Assembly: GCF_949282365.1 (NCBI RefSeq)
Contig: NZ_CASDOY010000026.1
Span: 1-25,347 of the forward strand
DNA length: 25,347 bases
Source of the DNA: an uncultured Desulfovibrio sp.
GTDB lineage: Bacteria > Desulfobacterota > Desulfovibrionia > Desulfovibrionales > Desulfovibrionaceae
Direction of reading: 5' to 3'
Part shown: piece after piece, positions 13,780 through 23,141 of the stretch
Layout of the letters: each line of letters starts with the position of its first letter
How positions within the stretch are numbered: position 1 is the stretch's first letter
Program-made: the position numbers and the translations under genes
The notes under the pieces: model-generated
The model's input: only the letters and a program-made list of their open reading frames with translations
What the model was told of the DNA's origin: nothing
Databases searched by the model: none

Positions 13780-16779
13780 TTACCAGTCCAGGGTGCGCTT
13801 GAAGGCGGCGGTCAGGTCGTCCACCTTTTCCTGCAGCACGGTGACGCCGCCGCGGGTCATGGTCAGGGTCCTGTCGTCGGTGACGGTACCGATGCGGCGG
13901 CAGACCTGCCAGTCGCCCAGCATGTCGAGGATCATGGCCATATCGGGGCGCACGCTGACGATGAGGCGGCTGGCCGATTCGCTGTACAGAAGTTCGGTCA
14001 GGCTCATGTCTTCCATGGCGGGCACGGCGTCCAGGTCGATGCTGGCGCCCAGACGGCCGCCGATGCACATCTCGGCCAGGGCCACGGCCAGACCGCCGTC
14101 GGAGCAGTCATGGCAGGCGGAGATGGCGCGCTGGCCCATGAGGCCGTGCACGGCGCGGTAGCGCGGCATGGCGGTGGCGGCGTCCACCTGGGGCACGCGG
14201 CCGCCGGTGAGGCCCAGTTCGGCGCAGGCTTCGCTGCCGGCCATTTCACGCCAGGTGCCGCCCAGCATGTAGATGTGATGGCCGGCGGCCTTGAAGTCCG
14301 AGGTCTGGGTGGCGATGACGCTGTTGATGACGCCGATCACCGAGAACAGCACCGTGGGCGGGATGGAGATCTTTTCGCCGCCGCCGGTGTAGTCGTTCTT
14401 CATGGAGTCCTTGCCCGAGATGCAGGGCACGCCGAAGGCCAGGGAGAACTGCTGCAGGGCCTTGCAGGCGCGCACCAGCTGGGCCAGCTTGTAGCGGCCG
14501 TCGGGGGTCTTCTCGCTCTGCACCGGGTCGCACCAGCAGAAGTTGTCCACACCGGCCAGGGCGTCGGGATTGCCGCCCACGGCCACGGCGTTGCGGATGG
14601 CTTCGTCCATGGCATTGGCCATCATCCAGTAGGTGTCGTAATCGCTGAACTTGGGGCAGATGCCGTGGGAGATGACCAGCCCGGCATCGGATTCCAGCAG
14701 CGGGCGGATGACGCCGGCGTCGGAGGGGCCGTCGCTCTTGACGCCGCACAGGGGCTTGATGGCGCTGCCGCCGCGCACTTCGTGGTCGTACTGGCGGATG
14801 ATGTATTCCTTGGAGCAGATGTTCAGGCGGCCCAGCATGCGGCGCAGGAAGGCGCCCTGTTCGCTGTCGGGCAGGTCCACGCACACGTCGTCCACCCTGG
14901 GGGCTTCCCAGACGGCTTCCAGTTCCAGCTGGGGCACGCCGTCATGCATGAAGTCCATGGGCAGGGAGGCCACGGGGCGGTCGTTGTAGCAGACATCGAA
15001 AAAGCCGCTGTCGGTGTAATGGCCCAGGGCCGTGGCTTCCACGTCCATGCGCGCGGCCAGTTCCATGAAGGCGTCCAGCTTGGCGGGCGGCACGGCCAGG
15101 GTCATGCGTTCCTGGGCCTCGGAGAGCAGGATCTCCCAGGGGCGCAGGCCGTCGTACTTGAGCGGGGCCTTGGCGATGTCCAGCACGCAGCCGCCGGTGT
15201 CCTCGGCCATTTCGCCCACCGAGGAGGAAAGGCCGCCCGCGCCGTTGTCGGTGATGGCGTTGTACAGGCCCAGGTCGCGGGCGCGCATGATGAAGTCGTA
15301 CATCTTGCGCTGGGTGATGGGGTCGCCGATCTGCACGGCCGTGGCCGGGGAGCCTTCGTGCAGTTCCTCGGAGGAGAAGGTGGCACCGTGGATGCCGTCC
15401 TTGCCGATGCGGCCGCCGGTCATGACGATGATGTCGCCCACTTCGGCTTTCTTTTCCCAGCCCTTGCGGCCGTTGACGTCGGTGGGCAGCACGCCCACGG
15501 TGCCGCAGTAGACCAGGGGCTTGCCCAGGTAGCGTTCATCGAAGACCAGGGAGCCGTTGACCGTGGGGATGCCGGACTTGTTGCCGCCGTGTTCCACGCC
15601 TTCGCGCACGCCTTCCAGCACGCGGCGGGGATGGAGCAGGCGGGGGGGCATCTCCTTGTCATAGAAGGGCGAGGCGAAGCAGAAGACGTCGGTATTGCAG
15701 ACCAGCTCCGCGCCCATGCCCGTGCCCATGGGGTCGCGGTTGACGCCCACGATGCCGGTCAGCGCGCCGCCGTAGGGGTCCAGGGCCGAGGGGCTGTTGT
15801 GGGTTTCCACCTTGATGCAGGCGTCATAGCCGTTGATGAAGGCGATGACGCCGGCGTTGTCCTTGAACACGGACTTGCAGTAGTCGTCGTCGCCCAGGCG
15901 TTTGCGGATGGTGGCCGTGGCGTCGCGGATGCAGGTCTTGTAGAGGTTGTTGACCTCTTCGCGCAGGCCGGTCTCCCTGTTCTCGTAATGGATGCGCGAG
16001 GCGAAGATCTTGTGCTTGCAGTGTTCGGACCAGGTCTGGGCCAGCACTTCCATCTCCACGTCCGTGGGATCGGCGGGCAGGCCGGCGGCCTTGCGGCGGG
16101 CCCGTTCGTCAGGGGCGGCGAACTGGTCGCGGATGCAGTGCAGTTCGCGCAGGGTCAGGGCCCAGGTATTGTCGCGGCTGGCTTTCTGCAGGGCGTCGTC
16201 GTCCATGCCGGACAGGGGCACCACGTCCACGCTGTCGTTGGCCGCGCCGGTGACCCTGGCGGCCTGGGGCTCGAAGCCGGGCCGGTCCTGCCATTCTTCG
16301 GCGCTCTTGACGCGGAAGCGCTGGATCAGGGTGTTGCAGAGCAGGTCGCGCGCCAGGGCTTCCACGTCCTCGCGGCCGAGCATGCGATCGGGCGCGCAGG
16401 TGATGCGGTACTGCACCGAAGTGTAGACGCGCAGGCTGTCGCGGGCGATGTCCAGCACCATGGCGGCGGTATCGCGGGCGGTGCGGCCTTCATTGTCGGT
16501 CACGCCGGGGCGGTAGCCCACTTCCACGATCCAGTGGGGCGCGGGTTCCACGAAGGGCAGCGGCTCCAGCGAGGCCCGCTGCAGGATGGGGTCGTGCCAG
16601 ATGCCTTCGTCCACCAGCCGTTCCACCTGGGCGGCATCCAGACCGTCCACGGTGTAGACTTTGATCTGACGGATGGCGGCGACGGGGATCTGCAGCGCCT
16701 TGAGCAGATGCAGCGCCGTCTTGCGGCCCTGGGTATCGGTAATGTTGGCATGAAGCCCGGTTTCCACACGATAGAGCAT
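13780..16779 (-). CDS. purL: Phosphoribosylformylglycinamidine synthase, PurL with PurS-like N-terminus
   Basis: This 999-residue enzyme carries out the ATP-dependent amidation of FGAR to FGAM in purine synthesis. The first about 130 residues hold two PurS-like segments, VETGLHANITDTQGRK and VEVGYRPGVTDNEGRT. The catalytic core begins with EVLAQTWSEHCKHK (active-site His) near residue 263, followed by ATP-binding and AIRS-type halves (NGSLVFDERYLGKP, GGRIGKDGIHGATFSS, later SGKDSMKNDY and HDCSDGGLAVALAEM). The protein ends without a class I glutaminase domain, so ammonia must come from a separate PurQ, not seen here. This size lies between the three-subunit type (PurL about 740) and the roughly 1300-residue fused type. 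The ATG at 16779 has GCGAGGA upstream. It is the last gene of the minus-strand group and is followed by a clear terminator. Confidence 0.93.
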   Translation of the reverse strand: MLYRVETGLHANITDTQGRKTALHLLKALQIPVAAIRQIKVYTVDGLDAAQVERLVDEGIWHDPILQRASLEPLPFVEPAPHWIVEVGYRPGVTDNEGRTARDTAAMVLDIARDSLRVYTSVQYRITCAPDRMLGREDVEALARDLLCNTLIQRFRVKSAEEWQDRPGFEPQAARVTGAANDSVDVVPLSGMDDDALQKASRDNTWALTLRELHCIRDQFAAPDERARRKAAGLPADPTDVEMEVLAQTWSEHCKHKIFASRIHYENRETGLREEVNNLYKTCIRDATATIRKRLGDDDYCKSVFKDNAGVIAFINGYDACIKVETHNSPSALDPYGGALTGIVGVNRDPMGTGMGAELVCNTDVFCFASPFYDKEMPPRLLHPRRVLEGVREGVEHGGNKSGIPTVNGSLVFDERYLGKPLVYCGTVGVLPTDVNGRKGWEKKAEVGDIIVMTGGRIGKDGIHGATFSSEELHEGSPATAVQIGDPITQRKMYDFIMRARDLGLYNAITDNGAGGLSSSVGEMAEDTGGCVLDIAKAPLKYDGLRPWEILLSEAQERMTLAVPPAKLDAFMELAARMDVEATALGHYTDSGFFDVCYNDRPVASLPMDFMHDGVPQLELEAVWEAPRVDDVCVDLPDSEQGAFLRRMLGRLNICSKEYIIRQYDHEVRGGSAIKPLCGVKSDGPSDAGVIRPLLESDAGLVISHGICPKFSDYDTYWMMANAMDEAIRNAVAVGGNPDALAGVDNFCWCDPVQSEKTPDGRYKLAQLVRACKALQQFSLAFGVPCISGKDSMKNDYTGGGEKISIPPTVLFSVIGVINSVIATQTSDFKAAGHHIYMLGGTWREMAGSEACAELGLTGGRVPQVDAATAMPRYRAVHGLMGQRAISACHDCSDGGLAVALAEMCIGGRLGASIDLDAVPAMEDMSLTELLYSESASRLIVSVRPDMAMILDMLGDWQVCRRIGTVTDDRTLTMTRGGVTVLQEKVDDLTAAFKRTLDW

Positions 16780-16836
16780 ACGGTCCTCGCTTTGGCGGCG
16801 GCAGTTCCGCCGGTTCCGGAATAAGGCGAAAAAAGT

Positions 16837-17802
16837 TTATTTTTTGCGGTCGCGCACGTAGTCGGCCATTTGTTGCAGCAGGTCCTGCTCCGGCCCGGCG
16901 GGCAGGCTGGCCAGGGCAGCGCGGGCCCGGTCCAGATAGCTTTCGGCGGCCAGGCGCGTGGCCTGGTCGAAACCGGCCTCGCGGATGGCCCCGGCGATGC
17001 GTTCGGCGTCCTCGTCGCTGAAGGCGGCGTCGTTGAAGGCCCGGTCGAAGGCCGCCCGGGCGTCGGCGTCCAGGGAGTCGCGGTACATGCGCAGGGGCGG
17101 GGTCAGCTTGCCCTCGCGCACATCGCCGCCCGAGGGCTTGCCCGTGACGCTCTGGGGCGCGAAGTCCAGGGCGTCGTCCACGATCTGGAAGGCCATGCCG
17201 ATGTTCTCGCCGTAGGCGGCGGCCGCCTCCACCTGGGCGTCGCCGGCGCCGGCGCGCAGGGCGCCCAGCTGGCACGAGGCCCGGATCAGCCAGGCGGTCT
17301 TGCCGCGGATGATCTCCCGGTATTCCTCGTCGCTGGTCTCCACCTGATGCTGGGCCGCGATCTCCAGGATCTCGCCGGCGGCGGTGCGGCTGGTGGCCTC
17401 GGAGAAGCAGCGGCACAGGCGCGGATCGCCGCAGGCCGCCACCAGGGCATTGGCGTGGGCCAGCAGGGCGTCGCCGGCCAGGATGGTGCTGGCGGCGTTG
17501 AAGATGGTATGGGCGGCGGGCTTGCCGCGCCGGGTGTCGGCATTGTCCAGCACGTCGTCATGCAGCAGGGTGGCGGCATGGAGCATCTCCATGGTGACGG
17601 CCAGATCGTAGATGTCCTGTTTGTCATAGCCCAGCAGGCGGGCCGTGAGGATGGTCAGCAGGGGGCGCAGCCGTTTGCCGCCCGCTTCGAAGATGTGGCG
17701 GGCGATGGGGCGCACGGGACGGGGCAGGCCCTCGGCGGCCCGGGAAAGAGCCTTGTTGATGGCGGGCAGTTCCAGTGCCAGACGGGCTTTCAGAAGCAGC
17801 AT
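16837..17802 (-). CDS. Long-chain polyprenyl diphosphate synthase (isoprenoid quinone side chain)
   Basis: This 321-residue all-trans prenyl transferase adds isopentenyl diphosphate units to an allylic primer. Motifs are GGKRLRP (41-47), the first Asp-rich DDVLD (82-86), Lys-Thr at 168-169, the second DDALD (209-213) and GGDVREGKLTPPL (226-238). The residue five places before the first Asp motif is Ala77; a small residue there is typical of long-chain synthases rather than the farnesyl or geranylgeranyl type. Given the adjacent mqnB and nearby menG, it most likely makes the menaquinone tail. Chain length cannot be fixed from the sequence. The ATG at 17802 overlaps the end of mqnB, which stops at 17817, with only 14 bases between. 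purL follows after 57 bases. Confidence 0.9.
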   Translation of the reverse strand: MLLLKARLALELPAINKALSRAAEGLPRPVRPIARHIFEAGGKRLRPLLTILTARLLGYDKQDIYDLAVTMEMLHAATLLHDDVLDNADTRRGKPAAHTIFNAASTILAGDALLAHANALVAACGDPRLCRCFSEATSRTAAGEILEIAAQHQVETSDEEYREIIRGKTAWLIRASCQLGALRAGAGDAQVEAAAAYGENIGMAFQIVDDALDFAPQSVTGKPSGGDVREGKLTPPLRMYRDSLDADARAAFDRAFNDAAFSDEDAERIAGAIREAGFDQATRLAAESYLDRARAALASLPAGPEQDLLQQMADYVRDRKK

Positions 17803-17816
17803 AGGACGATCTCGGT

Positions 17817-18560
17817 TCAGGGTGCGGGGCGCCAGACGGCCGCCAGACGGCGCATGGCCCCCGGGAAATCCGTTTCATGCGGTGCGCGCGGTCCCACCCG
17901 GTTGGAAACGCTGCGTACCTCCACACAGGCGATGCCCCGGCGCGCGCAGGCCAGCGCCACGGCAAAACCTTCCATATTCTCCAGCAGGGCCCCGGGATGG
18001 GCCCGCCTGAGCTGCGCCACGCGCTGCGGGCTGGCGCTGACGCCCGCCACGGTCAGCGACGCGGCCGGGGGCAGGGCGTCCACCCCTGCCAGACAGGCGG
18101 GCAAGCGCGGGGGCCGGGGCAGGCGCAGCCGGTCGAAGACCGGCCCCTGCGGCCCTTGCCACTGGGGAAAACCGAACGACGGGCCGTCCACAGCCGTCCC
18201 GTCGTGCAGGCCGTATTCCGGCCAGATCTCTTCCTCCACCCGCCAGAGCGAGCAGAGGGGCGCCGTGTGCAGATCCATGCTGCCCGCCACGCCCGCATTG
18301 AGCACCAGCGAGATCTCCTGCCCTGCCCGACGGGCCCCGGCCAGGGCCAGCCCCAGGGCCAGGGCGGCATTGACGGGCCCCACGCCGGTGATGCAGGCCG
18401 CGGCCGGCACCTCCAGGCGCAGGGGCAGCAGTTCCTGCTCCGGCAGCGTGGTCCGCGCCGTCCCTTCCGGGCCGTGGTCCGCCGCGCCGGCGGGCCCCAG
18501 GGCCTGCCGCGGCAGGAGGGCCAGCAGCTCGCGGGCGGTGGCGGCGCAGACCAGCAGCAC
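17817..18560 (-). CDS. mqnB: Futalosine hydrolase
   Basis: This 247-residue nucleoside-hydrolase-like protein belongs to the futalosine pathway of menaquinone synthesis, where it removes adenine or hypoxanthine from (aminodeoxy)futalosine. GVGPVNAALALGLAL, LNAGVAGSMDLHTAPLC and especially ENMEGFAVALACARRGIACVEVRSVSNRVG match the MTA/SAH nucleosidase fold with the MqnB-type ending. The start is a GTG at 18560, five bases after the stop of the dehydrogenase gene, with GGAG slightly far upstream; this is probably translational coupling. The internal segment at about 25-50 is unusually rich in Gly and Ala. The polyprenyl synthase follows after 14 bases. The family call is strong; the exact substrate form (futalosine or aminodeoxyfutalosine) is not decided. 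Confidence 0.88.
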   Translation of the reverse strand: MLLVCAATARELLALLPRQALGPAGAADHGPEGTARTTLPEQELLPLRLEVPAAACITGVGPVNAALALGLALAGARRAGQEISLVLNAGVAGSMDLHTAPLCSLWRVEEEIWPEYGLHDGTAVDGPSFGFPQWQGPQGPVFDRLRLPRPPRLPACLAGVDALPPAASLTVAGVSASPQRVAQLRRAHPGALLENMEGFAVALACARRGIACVEVRSVSNRVGPRAPHETDFPGAMRRLAAVWRPAP

Positions 18561-18565
18561 GGCGC

Positions 18566-19879
<1,314 letters not shown>

Positions 19880-19924
19880 AGTTTTATCCTTTACAAAAAT
19901 GCCTGTTTCCGCCATGTGAAGAAG

Positions 19925-20125
19925 ATGACGTTCGACTGGAAACCATTTCTTGCGGCATTGGGTTTGGCCATCCTTCTGGAAGGCCTGGTCTGGGCTCTGG
20001 CCCCCGACGCCATGCGGCGGGCCGTGATCCTCATCGCGCAGATGCCCAGGAGCTCCATCCGCGTGCTCGGACTGGCGGCGCTGGCCCTGGGCCTCTTTCT
20101 GGTCTGGCTGGCCCGCAGCGCCTGA
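19925..20125 (+). CDS. DUF2065 (YjeT-type) small membrane protein
   Basis: This 66-residue protein, starting MTFDWKPFLAALGLAI, has two hydrophobic helices (about 6-26 and 44-63) around the motif LEGLVWALAPDAMRR and the later SSIRVLGLAALALGL. The layout matches the DUF2065/YjeT family, which has no established function. The ATG at 19925 has only a weak AAGAAG site; an in-frame GTG at 19916 is a possible alternative. It is divergent from the nucleotide-sugar dehydrogenase gene, with 45 bases between starts, and is followed by a T-rich terminator. The long open frame upstream of it on this strand lies antisense to the dehydrogenase and is not coding. Confidence 0.75.
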   Translation: MTFDWKPFLAALGLAILLEGLVWALAPDAMRRAVILIAQMPRSSIRVLGLAALALGLFLVWLARSA

Positions 20126-20169
20126 GCCTTGCGGCCTGTGCGCCAACCTGCCCGGTGAGCCTTGCGGCC
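20123..20169. repeat. Short direct repeat around the DUF2065 stop codon
   Basis: TGAGCCTTGCGGCC occurs at 20123-20136, where its TGA is the stop codon, and again at 20156-20169, inside the terminator. It looks like a small local duplication. Confidence 0.6.
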
Positions 20170-20184
20170 GCCGGGTCTTTTTTT
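20151..20184 (+). terminator. Intrinsic terminator after the DUF2065 gene
   Basis: CCCGG (20151-20155) pairs with CCGGG (20171-20175), with further GC-rich pairing inside, followed by TCTTTTTTT (T7 at 20178-20184). It is 25 bases after the stop and oriented for the plus strand. Confidence 0.7.
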
Positions 20185-20241
20185 GTCGGGCCCCGGCGCG
20201 GGCCGTTGCCGCTGACCTGCCCGGAACGCATGCCCGCCTGC

Positions 20242-20955
20242 CTAGCGGGCCTTTTCGCCCACATGCAGGCAGACGATGCCCGACGTGAGCCTGATGTGCC
20301 AGGCCCGGGCGAAGCCGGCGTCGGTCATTTCCTTTTCCAGGGCCGGGGCCGTGGGGAACCGGCGGATGGTCTCGGCCAGGTACTCATAGGCGCCCGGGTC
20401 GCGGGAGACCAGCCTGCCGATGCGCGGCAGGACATTGTCCAGATAGAAATTGTACAGCCCGCCCCAGATGCGTTCGCTGCCGGAGCCGAATTCCAGGATG
20501 CAGGCCCGGCCGCCGGGGGTGAGCACGCGCAGCATCTCGGCGAAGGCCTCGGCGCGCGGCTTGATGTTGCGGATGCCGAAGGCCATGGTCACGCAGTCCA
20601 CCGAGGCGTCGGGCAGGGGCAGCTTTTTGGCGTCGGCCGCCACGGGCATGACGGCCCGGGCATTGTTGCCCTTGAGCTTGCGCAGGCCGCGCCGGAGCAT
20701 GGGCGGACAGAAGTCCATGGCCGGCACCCGCACCTGCGGATAGCGGCGGCGGATGGCCAGGGCCACGTCCAGCGTACCGGCGGCCAGATCCAGGACGCGG
20801 TTGGTGCGGCCCACGCGGACGTTCTTGGCCAGCACATGGCGCCAGTAATAGTCGATGCCCAGGCTCAGCGTATGATTGAGCAGGTCGTAGAAATCGGCGA
20901 TGCGGCCGAACATGCCGGAAACGGCGGCGTCATGCTGGGGACGGGGATCAGTCAC
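20242..20955 (-). CDS. menG: Demethylmenaquinone methyltransferase (MenG/UbiE family)
   Basis: This 237-residue SAM-dependent methyltransferase adds the ring methyl group in the last step of menaquinone synthesis. FGRIADFYDLLNHTLSLGIDYYWR (about 16-39) is the N-terminal family signature. VLDLAAGTLDVALAI (54-68) is the SAM-binding loop and VDCVTMAFGIRNIKPRAEAF the second family signature. LEFGSGSERIWGGLYNFYLDNVLPRIGRL follows. The GTG at 20955 is chosen because GGGGAGG lies eight bases upstream and the family N-terminus fits; an ATG at 20997 lacks such a site. It overlaps the end of the small upstream gene by eight bases, so translation is probably coupled. mqnB and the prenyl synthase lie nearby on the same strand, though the DUF2065 gene and the dehydrogenase separate them. 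Confidence 0.92.
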   Translation of the reverse strand: MTDPRPQHDAAVSGMFGRIADFYDLLNHTLSLGIDYYWRHVLAKNVRVGRTNRVLDLAAGTLDVALAIRRRYPQVRVPAMDFCPPMLRRGLRKLKGNNARAVMPVAADAKKLPLPDASVDCVTMAFGIRNIKPRAEAFAEMLRVLTPGGRACILEFGSGSERIWGGLYNFYLDNVLPRIGRLVSRDPGAYEYLAETIRRFPTAPALEKEMTDAGFARAWHIRLTSGIVCLHVGEKAR

Positions 20956-21121
20956 GTCCGTCCTCCCCGGACATGTTGCCCCGGCGGATGGCCTCATAGA
21001 CCACGCGATACACGGCGGGGAAGACCTCGGCGAAGTTGCCCGGCGAGACCGTGCGCGTTTCGATGAATTTGGCGGTCAGCTCCTTGGCGACCTGCAGGGC
21101 TTCCTTGCTGTCTTTGTCCAT
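20948..21121 (-). CDS. Small conserved-looking hypothetical protein coupled to menG
   Basis: This 57-residue charged, soluble protein starts MDKDSKEALQVAKELTAK and continues with VSPGNFAEVFPAVYRVVYEAI. It is probably two helices. I do not recognise a named domain, although the sequence has ordinary coding character and no low complexity. The ATG at 21121 has GAGG seven bases upstream; the open frame further upstream (to 21319) is Pro/Arg-rich and unlike protein. Its stop overlaps the GTG start of menG, which argues for a real gene and for coupled translation. Its function is unknown. Confidence 0.65.
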   Translation of the reverse strand: MDKDSKEALQVAKELTAKFIETRTVSPGNFAEVFPAVYRVVYEAIRRGNMSGEDGRD

Positions 21122-21150
21122 ACCTGGCCTCGTGGCATGCAAAATGAAAA

Positions 21151-21203
21151 ACCCGTCCTCTGGGGAATGGCCTTGACCCACAACGGGAAAACGCCGGACG
21201 GGT
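21151..21203 (-). promoter_or_regulatory. Wide inverted repeat upstream of the small gene and menG
   Basis: ACCCGTCC (21151-21158) pairs perfectly with GGACGGGT (21196-21203) around a 37-base loop. On the minus strand the second arm is followed by TTTTT and then the ribosome site of the small gene, 30 bases from its start. It could be a terminator of the upstream coiled-coil gene or an attenuator of menG expression. Confidence 0.35.
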
Positions 21204-21325
21204 AAAAGGAACGGAAACGGCAGCCCCCGCCCCTTTTGGTTGTTTGATTCGGGCCCGCGCGCGGGCAGTGCCCGCAAAAGGCCGTCTGTCAGCATATGCG
21301 CTAACGGTGCGCTTGGCAAGTCGAA

Positions 21326-21345
21326 GCCCCCGCGGCGGCGGGGGC
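21326..21345 (-). terminator. GC hairpin after the coiled-coil gene
   Basis: GCCCCCGC (21326-21333) pairs with GCGGGGGC (21338-21345) around a four-base loop, 30 bases beyond the stop of the coiled-coil gene. No T-tract follows on the minus strand, so termination by itself is doubtful. Confidence 0.35.
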
Positions 21346-21375
21346 GGAAACGACGGCGGGCGCAGGGAAAAACGC

Positions 21376-22383
21376 TTACTCCTGCTCCGCCAGCAGGCGG
21401 CGGATCTCCTCGTGCAGGACGCGGGCCGCAGCGGCCGCGGCGGCCTTTTCCACATATTTGTCGAAATCGGTCAGCAAATCGGCCAGCTGCTGTTCCTGGG
21501 CGTCCAGGCGCTGCGCCAGGGCCCGGTCCGCTTCGTCCAGCCGGGCCATGCCTTCGGCGTCCGCGGCGGGCTGCGGGACGGCGGGCGCGGCCGCGTCGCC
21601 CTTCTCCCTGTCCGCGAGCAGGGCCTGGACCTGTTCTTCCAGATGGGTGAGGCGTTCCGCGGTCTCCATGAGCAGGGCCGCATCGTTGTGGCTGTGCCCG
21701 GCCTGCTCCTCCAGGGCCTGCAGGCGTTGCGCCAGCTCCTGCTGGCCTTCCTCCAGACCGGCGAGGCGTTCCATGTTCGCCATGAGCAGCACGCTGTCGG
21801 GCCCGCTGTCGGGCGTGGCGTCGCCGCTGCCGTCCTCATGGCCCGCGTCCAGGCCCTGCAGCTGTTCTTCCAGATGGGTCAGGCGTTCCACGGTCTCCAT
21901 GAGCAGGATGCCGTCGCTGCGCCCGTCGCCGGAGCGCTGTTCCAGGGCCCGCAGACGCTGCTCCAGGGCCTGCTGCCCCGCCTCCAGCCGTTGGAGCCGC
22001 TCCAGGCCCTCCTGCGGCAGGGCGCCTTCCGCCCCGGGCGTCCCGCCCGGCGCCACCTGCTGCGCCAGGGCCGACAGGCGCAGGCCCGCGTCCTCCAGCG
22101 TGGCGGCGGAGGCCTCCAGCTGTGTTTCCCAGTCCCGGGGCCGGACGTCCCTGTCGGCGGGAGCGTCGCCGTCCGCTCCGTCAGGTCCCCCGGCGGGCAG
22201 GAGCGTGTCTGCCGCGCTACGGGGATCGGCCCCGTCGGCAGCGCCTTCCCCGGCGTCTTTCCCGGCGTCGGACGGCCGGGAGGCCGTCTCCGGCGCGGCG
22301 GCCACGGATTCCGGCAGATTGGGGCCTTTTTCGATCAGATCCGTCAATTCGATGATCTCGGTGGGATCGGCAGATGCAGCCAT
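21376..22383 (-). CDS. Repetitive coiled-coil protein of unknown function
   Basis: This 335-residue acidic protein has no signal peptide. The N-terminus (MAASADPTEIIELTDLIEKG) is a compact motif, followed by a Gly/Ala/Asp-rich linker to about 85. From about 122 to 304 the sequence is built from roughly 38-residue units, each with an E/A-R-L-x2-L-E-E-like core. The Arg-Leu pairs fall at about 129, 167, 206, 244 and 281. Three units carry LLM-E/A before the core. An Ala-rich helix (309-335) ends the protein. The pattern predicts interrupted coiled coils and oligomerisation. The ATG at 22383 has GAGG upstream. Two units are nearly identical in DNA (21631-21677 and 21862-21908), a sign of recent duplication. 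No function is proposed. Confidence 0.7.
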   Translation of the reverse strand: MAASADPTEIIELTDLIEKGPNLPESVAAAPETASRPSDAGKDAGEGAADGADPRSAADTLLPAGGPDGADGDAPADRDVRPRDWETQLEASAATLEDAGLRLSALAQQVAPGGTPGAEGALPQEGLERLQRLEAGQQALEQRLRALEQRSGDGRSDGILLMETVERLTHLEEQLQGLDAGHEDGSGDATPDSGPDSVLLMANMERLAGLEEGQQELAQRLQALEEQAGHSHNDAALLMETAERLTHLEEQVQALLADREKGDAAAPAVPQPAADAEGMARLDEADRALAQRLDAQEQQLADLLTDFDKYVEKAAAAAAARVLHEEIRRLLAEQE

Positions 22384-22464
22384 GCGCGCCTCACAAAAGT
22401 GGTTGGTATGCGGTTGTTCAACGGTGTCCCTGCATAGCAGCTCGCGGCGCAAAAGGCAAACCGG

Positions 22465-22495
22465 GAAAAAGAAAAGCCGCGGTTTCCCGCGGCTT
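22465..22495 (-). terminator. Intrinsic terminator after cytochrome c3
   Basis: On the minus strand a perfect 9-bp stem, AAGCCGCGG (22474-22482) with CCGCGGCTT (22487-22495), and a four-base loop are followed by TTTTCTTTTT (opposite the A-run from 22466). It lies 23 bases after the cytochrome stop. Confidence 0.88.
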
Positions 22496-22518
22496 GCAGT
22501 TCAGAAGTCAAGGACGGC

Positions 22519-22926
22519 CTACGGATGGCACTTGGACTTGGCGCAGCCGGTCAGGTCCTTCTTCAGGTCAGGCTTTTCGGCCACCACCTTGACGTGGCAG
22601 TCCAGGCAGGTCTGATGCTTCAGGGGAGCGTCGGCCTTGGACTTGGCGTGCATCACATAGTACAGGCTCTTGGTGCCCTTCTTGCCGGCCAGGTCGTCAT
22701 GACAGCCGGCGGTGGCGCACTTGGCATAGCTTTCCTTGCCTTCCACGGGGTGGTGACAGACCACGCATTCCACGGTCTTGTGGGTGGAATGGTTGAAGGT
22801 CACCGGCTTCTTGGGATTGGAGCCTTGCAGCACGAGGCCGTCGGCCGGAACAGGGGGTTGAGCCGCGATGGCGGGCACGGACAGGACCAGAGCCAGGATA
22901 CCGGCAGACAACAGGGCGAACTTCAT
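22519..22926 (-). CDS. Tetrahaem cytochrome c3, periplasmic
   Basis: This 135-residue precursor has a signal peptide at 1-22 (SVPAIAA). The mature protein of about 113 residues carries four c-type haem sites: CVVCH (54-58), CATAGCH (70-76, four residues between the Cys), CLDCH (107-111) and CAKSKCH (128-134, again four). The alternating CX2CH/CX4CH pattern, with extra His residues for bis-histidine ligation (for example 46, 49 and 59), is the class III cytochrome c3 signature. It shuttles electrons from periplasmic hydrogenases to membrane complexes in sulfate reducers. The chain ends one residue after the last haem His. The ATG at 22926 has a strong GAGGAGG site. It stands alone, with its own terminator and a consensus -35 box upstream. 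Confidence 0.96.
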   Translation of the reverse strand: MKFALLSAGILALVLSVPAIAAQPPVPADGLVLQGSNPKKPVTFNHSTHKTVECVVCHHPVEGKESYAKCATAGCHDDLAGKKGTKSLYYVMHAKSKADAPLKHQTCLDCHVKVVAEKPDLKKDLTGCAKSKCHP

Positions 22927-23000
22927 GGACAACCTCCTCACAGGCTAGTCGAACCTGGGACGCACGGAACGGCTCCGGGACGTCACAGACAGATAACAAA

Positions 23001-23029
23001 GCAATACGCCGGGTTGCGCGCTGTGTCAA
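23001..23029 (-). promoter_or_regulatory. Possible promoter of the cytochrome c3 gene
   Basis: On the minus strand a perfect TTGACA (23029-23024) is followed after 17 bases by TATTGC (23006-23001). It lies about 75 bases before the start codon. The -35 is consensus; the -10 matches only the first three positions. Confidence 0.5.
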
Positions 23030-23141
23030 TGTGAGGACAGGAAATTCCGGGCGGCTCCCCGGGCTGCTGGCGGGACGCTTTTGGGGACCGGCGCAGGGCT
23101 GCTGTTTTTATTTCATAAAATTTTTCTTAAAAATCGAAAGA

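Noticed and set aside
13390..16824. Very long open frame on the plus strand (1144 codons) across purL
   Set aside because: It lies antisense to a clear purL gene in GC-rich DNA, and its translation is Gly/Ala/His/Gln/Val-rich with no family motif. It is a composition shadow.
22945..22975. tRNA-like T-arm (GGTTCGACTAG) on the minus strand before cytochrome c3
   Set aside because: No acceptor stem, D-arm or anticodon arm can be built around it. It is simply part of the 5' untranslated region.
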